DNA from: Furfurilactobacillus siliginis
GTDB lineage: Bacteria > Bacillota > Bacilli > Lactobacillales > Lactobacillaceae
Length of the DNA stretch: 64,000 nt
Assembly (NCBI RefSeq): GCF_001437435.1
Contig: NZ_JQCB01000007.1
Span: forward strand, 8,254 to 72,253
Reading direction: 5' to 3'
This document shows, in pieces, positions 58,918 through 64,000 of this stretch. The number at the start of each line of letters is the position of its first letter. The first letter of the stretch is position 1. Made by a program: the position numbers and the translations under genes. A model generated the notes under the pieces. It saw only the letters and a list, made by a program, of their open reading frames with translations, made no database searches and was not told the DNA's origin.

Positions 58918-61434
58918 TTACTTAGTCGCAACTGCTGCTGGTTTTTCCGGTTGTTCTTTCGTCGTAACCGTAATTTTGCCACCCTTAGCGCCAACTGTCA
59001 CAGAGTCGTTAGTCTTAATTTGACCAGCAATCAATGCTTCACTCAGCCGATCCTCAACCTCAGTCTGCAATGCCCGCCGAATTGGCCGTGCACCGTATTC
59101 TGGGTCAAAGCCTGCTTTGGCGACCACGTCAATCGCAGCTGGTGTGATCTTCACCTTAATGCCTTGTTCAGCCACCCGGGCAAGTACATTACCAGCCATG
59201 ATCTTAACGATTTCATGCAGTTCTTCCTTGTTCAATGAATGGAAGATGACTGATTCATCGATTCGGTTCAAGAATTCAGGTCTAAACGTCAACCGTAATG
59301 CTTGGCGAATCTTGTCAGACATTGCCGCATAGTTATCGCTGGCACTCGTCGCACCAAACCCAACCTCTTTGTCATCACGTACCGCCGTTGCACCAAGGTT
59401 GGAGGTCATGATCAAAATCGTGTTTCTAAAGTCGACCTTGCGCCCCTTAGAATCCGTCAAGAACCCATCATCTAAAACTTGTAATAACAGGTTGAACACA
59501 TCCGTATCAGCCTTTTCAGCTTCATCCAGTAAAACAACTGAGTAAGGCTTGTTACGAACTTGTTCCGTCAGCTGACCACCCTCATCGTAACCGACATAAC
59601 CAGGTGCTGCCCCAATCAAACGGCTAGAGCTATAACGTTCCTGGTATTCAGACATGTCAACCCGAATCATGTTGTCTTCTGAGCCAAACATTGCTTCGGC
59701 CAAAGCCTTTGCTAATTCAGTCTTCCCGACACCAGTTGGGCCAAGGAACATGAATGACCCAATGGGACGATTTGGATCTTTTAATCCAGAACGTGCCCGC
59801 CGAATCGCCCGAGATACCGCAGAAATTGCCTCTTCTTGACCAACGACCCGTTTGTGCAGGACCTTTTCCAAATTCAGTAACCGTGATTCCTCGTCCTTTT
59901 GTAGCTGTGTCAATGGAATTCCCGTCCATTGTGATACAACATCTGCGACATCCTCATCAGTTACCTTAAGTTCGTAATGTGTCTGCCCAGCAAGGGACTC
60001 GTCTTGGTCATCCAACAGTTTATCGACGCGCTTACGTAATGCCATTTCCTTCTCACGTAAAGCAGCTGCGCCTTCAAAGTCCTGGTTTTCAATCGCCGCT
60101 TCTTTTTCCTGTTGCAAATCAGCCAGTTTGTCTTCTTGCTTAGCCAATTTTGTCTTGTGACCCGCAACAGATGCATCGATACGAACCTTGGCAGCGGCCT
60201 CGTCCATCAAGTCAATGGCCTTGTCCGGTAGGAAACGTTCCGTAATGTAGCGTGAGGACAGTTTAACGGCTTGTTCCACAGCATCATCGGTAATTTCTAC
60301 ATGATGATGATCTTCATAACGGCTCTTCAAACCGCGCAAAATATCGATTGCTTCGCTTTCGCTTGGCTCGTCCACTTGCACCGTTGCAAACCGACGTTCC
60401 AACGCAGCATCTGATTCAATGTACTTTTGGTATTCGTTTAAGGTCGTTGCACCGATTGTTTGCAGCTCTCCACGAGCCAGTGCAGGCTTCAAGATGTTCG
60501 AGGCATCAATAGCCCCTTCTGCACCACCAGCACCAATTAACGTGTGTAATTCATCGATGAATAAAATCACGTGGCCATCATTGTAGATTTCTTCAATGAC
60601 CTTCTTCAAACGATCTTCAAATTCACCACGGTACTTGGTGCCAGCAACTAATGAGCCCATATCTAGCATCATCAACCGCTTGTCGGCTAGATCATCAGGC
60701 ACATCCCCAGCAACGATTTTTTGTGCCAAGCCTTCAGCAATAGCTGTTTTACCAACCCCAGGTTCACCAATCAAAACCGGATTGTTCTTCGTCCGCCGGC
60801 TCAAGATCTGAATGACCCGTTTGACTTCCTTAGCTCGGCCAACGACAGGATCCATCTGCTGGTCAACAGCCAATGCAGTCAAATCACGCGCCAATGAGTC
60901 CAGCGTAGGTGTCCCAGCAGGCTGTTTTGCGTTACCACCGTTATTAGTAGCACCGTTCTTCCCCATTTGTTGGCGACGACGAGGTGTATCACTAACCCCT
61001 AGTTTGCGCAAGATGACCTTACGTGCCTGAGCCAGATCCAAGTTCAACGTTGCTAAAATCCGCGAAGACAAAATACTTTCATCAGACAACAACGCTAACA
61101 ATAAATGTTCTGTCCCAATTTTAGTGGCACCCAACCGCTTAGCTTCATCCCCGGCTAATGACAACATGTCCTTAGCTTTAGGTGAGTAAGGTAAGTAGGT
61201 GTCTTTGCTAACACCGCTCAAAGTACCGTAACCCGTGAAGCGTTCGATTTCTTCACGAACGTCCTCTTCTGTCACGTTAAACTGCTGCAGGACCTTGCTA
61301 GCAATCCCATTTTGTTCAATCGTCAATGCCAGTAGCAGATGTTCAGTACCAACAGCCTGGTGTTTAAAGTACTTTGCTTGTTCTTGTGCTAAAACTAAAA
61401 CGTCCTTGGCACTTGGCGTAAATAAATTGTCCAT
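58918..61434 (-). CDS. clpC: ClpC ATPase
   Basis: HSP100 chaperone of 838 residues that unfolds substrates for ClpP. Two Clp-N repeats, Walker [10 protein letters not shown] and GPTGVGKTE, a middle domain with the UVR-like [20 protein letters not shown], and a conserved C-terminal domain. Mid-domain type and clpC-ctsR order identify ClpC. It lies 42 bp after ctsR and is under the CtsR operator. No mcsA or mcsB is found, as in other lactobacilli. Confidence 0.96.
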   Translation of the reverse strand: MDNLFTPSAKDVLVLAQEQAKYFKHQAVGTEHLLLALTIEQNGIASKVLQQFNVTEEDVREEIERFTGYGTLSGVSKDTYLPYSPKAKDMLSLAGDEAKRLGATKIGTEHLLLALLSDESILSSRILATLNLDLAQARKVILRKLGVSDTPRRRQQMGKNGATNNGGNAKQPAGTPTLDSLARDLTALAVDQQMDPVVGRAKEVKRVIQILSRRTKNNPVLIGEPGVGKTAIAEGLAQKIVAGDVPDDLADKRLMMLDMGSLVAGTKYRGEFEDRLKKVIEEIYNDGHVILFIDELHTLIGAGGAEGAIDASNILKPALARGELQTIGATTLNEYQKYIESDAALERRFATVQVDEPSESEAIDILRGLKSRYEDHHHVEITDDAVEQAVKLSSRYITERFLPDKAIDLMDEAAAKVRIDASVAGHKTKLAKQEDKLADLQQEKEAAIENQDFEGAAALREKEMALRKRVDKLLDDQDESLAGQTHYELKVTDEDVADVVSQWTGIPLTQLQKDEESRLLNLEKVLHKRVVGQEEAISAVSRAIRRARSGLKDPNRPIGSFMFLGPTGVGKTELAKALAEAMFGSEDNMIRVDMSEYQERYSSSRLIGAAPGYVGYDEGGQLTEQVRNKPYSVVLLDEAEKADTDVFNLLLQVLDDGFLTDSKGRKVDFRNTILIMTSNLGATAVRDDKEVGFGATSASDNYAAMSDKIRQALRLTFRPEFLNRIDESVIFHSLNKEELHEIVKIMAGNVLARVAEQGIKVKITPAAIDVVAKAGFDPEYGARPIRRALQTEVEDRLSEALIAGQIKTNDSVTVGAKGGKITVTTKEQPEKPAAVATK

Positions 61435-61476
61435 ATGTTGATCCTGCCTTTCTCTTATTCATTCAACTCGTGCAGG

Positions 61477-61953
61477 TTAATCTTCAAAACGTAATCGGTT
61501 TAAGACACCAATTAAAATCCGTGCGCGCAACGTATTTTCAACATCACGGTCAGCCACATTTAACGTGTCTTTATCAATTGCCGCTAAAATAATGTTTGCT
61601 TCGCGTTCCTTCAACACACCATCGTTAAACAGTGAATTAATGATAGCAAACGCATCATGCTGATTGATTGAGTCGCCGACTACATCAGTTAGCAAACTGT
61701 CCAGCACATCGGCATCAGCCAGTAAATTCACCTTTTCAATTCGAATGTAGCCACCGCCACCACGCTTACTTTCAACAATGTACCCGTTTTGAATGGTAAA
61801 CCGGGTCTTAATCACATAGTTGATCTGTGACGGAACGACGTTAAATTGGTCGGCAATGTCTGAGCGTCGAATCTCAACTTGTTCGGCCTCTGCCAAAATC
61901 CCCTTCAAATACTTTTCGATGACATCTGAAATATTTGTTGGTCCTTCCATCAT
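61477..61953 (-). CDS. ctsR: CtsR, repressor of class III heat-shock genes
   Basis: A 158-residue CtsR: NISDVIEKYLK, QINYVIKTRFTIQNGYIVESKRGGGGYIRI (the glycine-rich wing SKRGGGGYIRI senses temperature). It represses clp genes and itself through heptad direct repeats, one of which lies directly upstream. Two ATGs in tandem; the first is used here. Confidence 0.96.
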   Translation of the reverse strand: MMEGPTNISDVIEKYLKGILAEAEQVEIRRSDIADQFNVVPSQINYVIKTRFTIQNGYIVESKRGGGGYIRIEKVNLLADADVLDSLLTDVVGDSINQHDAFAIINSLFNDGVLKEREANIILAAIDKDTLNVADRDVENTLRARILIGVLNRLRFED

Positions 61954-61967
61954 CGCTCACCCCAATC

Positions 61968-61984
61968 TTTGACTAATATTGACT
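61968..61984 (-). promoter_or_regulatory. CtsR operator
   Basis: AGTCAATATTAGTCAAA on the minus strand, two AGTCAA(A/T) heptads with a three-base gap, close to the consensus RGTCAAANANRGTCAAA. It lies just downstream of the -10 box of ctsR. Confidence 0.85.
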
Positions 61985-61986
61985 AT

Positions 61987-62014
61987 ATTATACGAAGATT
62001 ACGTTATTTTGCAA
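61987..62014 (-). promoter_or_regulatory. ctsR-clpC promoter
   Basis: TTGCAA, 16 bp, TATAAT on the minus strand, ending just upstream of the CtsR operator. Confidence 0.7.
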
Positions 62015-62127
62015 TCAAAAAGTTTTTCCAAGCCCTGTCATGACAAAGTTTCACGACTTCGACCGGGTTGTTACTATACGCTGAATTTTGGTGAGATGTT
62101 AGTAAAAGAACTTTTGATGCAGAAAAG

Positions 62128-62199
62128 AGCGTTCAGCAGAGGTCTGGAAGCTGTGAGTAAGACACAGAACTTCTGCACGGGTCGCGTTTGCTGAAGCGT
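62128..62199. repeat. T1 element, diverged copy
   Basis: GGTCTGGAAGCTGTGAGTAA and GACACAGAAC...GCACGGGT follow the intact T1 copy (…GGAAATCGTGAACAAGACCTAGAAC…ACGGGT) closely, but the outer arm GTGGGACAAAA is replaced by GTTCAGCAGAGG; the new arm TTCAGCA (62132) pairs with TGCTGAA (62189). Confidence 0.5.
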
Positions 62200-62232
62200 G
62201 CTACACTTTGTGCTATGACCGTAGCCATACAA

Positions 62233-62269
62233 AAAGCGTTCGCGATATCAAAATTATCGCGAACGCTTT
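62233..62269. terminator. S-position hairpin in the ctsR-tenA gap
   Basis: AAAGCGTTCGCGATA / TATCGCGAACGCTTT perfect 15-bp stem with a seven-base loop. It occupies the S slot between T1 and L modules but lacks the GGGACA core. A terminator in both directions is likely. Confidence 0.75.
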
Positions 62270-62290
62270 GGTTTGGTGTGGAAGCATTCA

Positions 62291-62310
62291 GTTTATGTAG
62301 TGAAAACGCG
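62291..62310. repeat. L box, reverse orientation
   Basis: GTTTATGTAGTGAAAACGCG, directly joined to the T2 element, exactly as at 17.2 kb. Confidence 0.55.
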
Positions 62311-62414
62311 ATATAAAGCCTTGAATCGCTGTGCAGAATCTAGCCGCTGTCCGTGGCTAAAGCCACTACCACCGTCTTTATTCTTGCTCGGCTCACACCC
62401 GGGCTTGATCTCGC
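62308..62414 (-). ncRNA. T2 structured element next to tenA
   Basis: Second full T2 copy. Closing stem GCGATATAAAGCC (62308-62320) with GGCTTGATCTCGC (62402-62414), 11 of 13 pairs; central hairpin GTGGCT/AGCCAC (62353-62366). Shares with the 12.8-kb copy CTGTGCA, CCGC(C/T)GTCCG, CTACC(A/G)CCGT and TTGCTCGG in the same order, while the closing stems share little sequence. It ends four bases before the tenA stop codon, as the other copy ends at the purK-like stop. Confidence 0.6.
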
Positions 62415-62418
62415 TCTG

Positions 62419-63078
62419 TTATTTCCACCCTTGTTTATCCAATACCATTTGCCAAAAATCGTGTTCATAGTGTGTGCTGCGGGCAAAGGCCAACTGCATT
62501 TTTGCTTGGGTCGCTTCATCTGCCTGGTCAGCAATCGCATTGGTTAACGCCAATTGGTCAGCTACTGAATCAACATAATCATCAGCCTGGTAACTGTCGA
62601 TCCATGCTTGGTAAATTGGCACCGGTGAATGCAACCCAACGAGGTGTTTACCAATGTCTGCATACAACCATGCACATGGTAATAATCCGGCTACTGCTGC
62701 AGCAACGCCTTGGTCCGTCAGCGTTCGATACATGTGCGATGTGTACGCATATGTCGTTGGAGCCATCGGTGTTTGCTTCACATCTGCATCACTAATGTTA
62801 AGTTCCTTGAAAAAAGTTTCGCGTGTACTGATTTCACCTGCGCGCAATCCCGCTGCCAGTTCTGCCAGCATTCGTTTGACATGACCATCGTCACTAGTGG
62901 CCGCGGTCAGCTCATGAATTTTCGCAAAGTCATGCAAATAATGATGGTCTTGAATTAAATAATATCGAAATACATCTTCTGGCATCGATCCATCACTTAA
63001 CTGCTTGATGAACGGATGGTGAATACTTGCCTGCCACATACGCTCGTTGTTTTGTAATGCCTGCTCACTAAACGTCAT
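62419..63078 (-). CDS. tenA: Aminopyrimidine aminohydrolase / thiaminase II (TenA)
   Basis: TenA, 219 residues, an all-helical enzyme that hydrolyses degraded thiamine (aminomethyl-pyrimidine) in salvage. The catalytic Cys is in LLPCAWLYADIG, and the YYLIQDHHYLHDFAK segment and final EHDFWQMVLDKQGW are typical. No other thiamine gene or TPP riboswitch is nearby. An extended -10 box lies at 63113-63118. Ends in a T2 element. Confidence 0.93.
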   Translation of the reverse strand: MTFSEQALQNNERMWQASIHHPFIKQLSDGSMPEDVFRYYLIQDHHYLHDFAKIHELTAATSDDGHVKRMLAELAAGLRAGEISTRETFFKELNISDADVKQTPMAPTTYAYTSHMYRTLTDQGVAAAVAGLLPCAWLYADIGKHLVGLHSPVPIYQAWIDSYQADDYVDSVADQLALTNAIADQADEATQAKMQLAFARSTHYEHDFWQMVLDKQGWK

Positions 63079-63112
63079 CTGATTAATCGCTCCTATTAAA
63101 AGATTACGCTTC

Positions 63113-63118
63113 AGTATA
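63113..63118 (-). promoter_or_regulatory. Possible tenA promoter, extended -10
   Basis: TGGTATACT on the minus strand about 35 bp upstream of tenA; the -35 region overlaps the ldhD terminator and is poor. Confidence 0.4.
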
Positions 63119-63129
63119 CCAAAACAAAA

Positions 63130-63167
63130 AAGAGCTTACCGACAAGTATCCTCATCGACAAGCTCTT
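63130..63167 (-). terminator. ldhD terminator
   Basis: AAGAGCTT / AAGCTCTT stem enclosing a second weaker pairing, 18 bp after the ldhD stop, followed by TTTTTT on the minus strand. Confidence 0.8.
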
Positions 63168-63185
63168 GCAAAAACAGATTAGTAA

Positions 63186-64000
63186 TTAGTCAAAGCTAAC
63201 AACGTTTTCTGCTTTACCAGTTTCAATTAATTGTTTGTTGTTGTTCAAGGCAAATTGCACCATGTTACGAACAGCAGTCTTCGTGTAGAAGGCGATATGT
63301 GGGCTAACCAACACGTTTTCGCGCTTCATCAAGTTCTTCAAACGTTCGTCAGGAATAGCATCGAAGCTACCAAAGTCAGCATTGAAGATACCAACTTCTT
63401 TTTCGTAAACGTCCAAAGCAGCACCGGCAACCTTGCCAGAGTCTAAGGCAGCAATCAAGTCATCAGTGTCGATCAAATCACCACGGGCTGGGTTCAAGAT
63501 GTAAACGCCATCCTTCATCTTGCCGAAGGCTTCAGCATTCAACATGTGGAAGTTTTCCTTCGTTGCAGGTGCATGAAGTGAGATAACATCAGCTTGCTTG
63601 TATAATTCGTCCAATGTGTCGACGTAGATGCCTTCCTTTTCCAATTCAGGATTGTGGAAAACATCGTAGGCAACAATTTTGGCACCAAAGCCACGGTAGA
63701 TTTGCATTGCGGCACGGCCGATACGACCAGTAGCAATGACACCAACTGTCAAGGTGTTCAATTCAGTGGCAATGTCTGGTGCCCATTGCAAGTCACCCTT
63801 TGCTTGACGGTTAGCGTATTGAGGTGTGTGCCGTAGCAAACGCATCAATTCAGTAACTGTGAATTCAGCAATAGCTGCTGGCGAGTAAGCAGGCACGTTA
63901 GTAACTTTGAAACCGTTACGTTTAACAGCATCAGCATCAACGTTATCAACACCAACATTCCGTAATGATAAGTTAGTAATGCCAAATTTGGCTAACTTAT
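63186..64000 (-). CDS. ldhD: D-lactate dehydrogenase (partial, 5' end beyond the window)
   Basis: The C-terminal 270 or so residues of a D-LDH. An apparent start at 63896 is only an internal GTG; the frame continues to the window edge as SLRNVGVDNVDADAVKRNG and so on, conserved in the family. Catalytic Arg in NPARGDL, the His in SPHIAFYT and the Glu-containing EKEVGIF segment are present. The nucleotide-binding loop reads ATGRIG instead of the usual GTGRIG or GTGHIG. It converts pyruvate to D-lactate with NADH. Confidence 0.92.
   Translation of the reverse strand, partial: KLAKFGITNLSLRNVGVDNVDADAVKRNGFKVTNVPAYSPAAIAEFTVTELMRLLRHTPQYANRQAKGDLQWAPDIATELNTLTVGVIATGRIGRAAMQIYRGFGAKIVAYDVFHNPELEKEGIYVDTLDELYKQADVISLHAPATKENFHMLNAEAFGKMKDGVYILNPARGDLIDTDDLIAALDSGKVAGAALDVYEKEVGIFNADFGSFDAIPDERLKNLMKRENVLVSPHIAFYTKTAVRNMVQFALNNNKQLIETGKAENVVSFD

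Noticed and set aside
62041-62480. Small plus-strand frames in the ctsR-tenA gap
   Set aside because: They lie within T1, S and T2 modules and are explained by those repeats rather than by coding.
63079-63185. TPP riboswitch upstream of tenA
   Set aside because: The gap of 107 bp is filled by the ldhD terminator and a promoter-like box; no thi-box core (CUGAGA) is seen.
63186-63896. D-lactate dehydrogenase starting at 63896
   Set aside because: The apparent start is an internal GTG; conserved family sequence continues in frame to the window edge.

Overview
The window is a low-to-moderate GC Firmicutes chromosome segment, almost certainly from a Lactobacillaceae (Lactobacillales) species. 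The evidence is the gene order pcrA-ligA-camS / gatC-gatA-gatB-dgkB, the rpoB-rpoC-(prepilin peptidase)-rpsL-rpsG-fusA-S10-spc-alpha ribosomal block ending in ecfA1-ecfA2-ecfT-truA-rplM-rpsI, a CtsR-controlled clpC, a D-lactate dehydrogenase of the lactobacillar type, an oleate hydratase, strong Shine-Dalgarno sites and frequent TTG/GTG starts. No species assignment is attempted.

Layout. 1-12.6 kb (all minus strand): DNA repair and tRNA-amidation block pcrA-ligA-camS, the Kup potassium transporter, gatCAB and diacylglycerol kinase. 12.6-24 kb: an accessory stretch with a divergent PurK-like ATP-grasp protein, a membrane-anchored glucosaminidase, a GT-C type membrane glycosyltransferase, a MoxR ATPase/VWA pair with a small orphan gene, a 2-hydroxyacid dehydrogenase, an amino-acid permease and an AlkZ-like protein. 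24-43.5 kb: one long ribosomal protein block (S10, spc and alpha operons) followed downstream by a small extracellular protein gene, the ECF vitamin transporter module, truA and rplM-rpsI. 43.6-50.5 kb: an isochorismatase-fold hydrolase, fusA-rpsG-rpsL, a prepilin peptidase, and an ArsR regulator with oleate hydratase. 50.6-64 kb: an orphan FakA-like C-terminal domain protein, rpoC-rpoB, clpC-ctsR, tenA and a partial ldhD.

How it works together: most of the window is translation, transcription and protein quality control. Visible control points are strong sigma-A promoters with long leaders before rpsJ, rplM, rpsL and rpoB, a terminator-like hairpin followed by a new promoter between adk and infA, a CtsR operator on ctsR-clpC, a LexA-like box next to the pcrA promoter, and a cre site plus inverted repeats on the arsR-oleate hydratase unit.

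The least ordinary material is non-coding. Four intergenic regions (6.7, 12.7, 17.2 and 62.2 kb), plus partial copies at 21.2 and 58.8 kb, are built from the same small set of modules: a ~100-nt inverted-repeat element (called T1 here), a ~20-nt box (L), a terminator-like GGGACA hairpin (S), and a ~110-nt structured element (T2) whose closing stem changes sequence while staying paired. No mobile element with a transposase, CRISPR array, prophage, tRNA or rRNA gene was seen.
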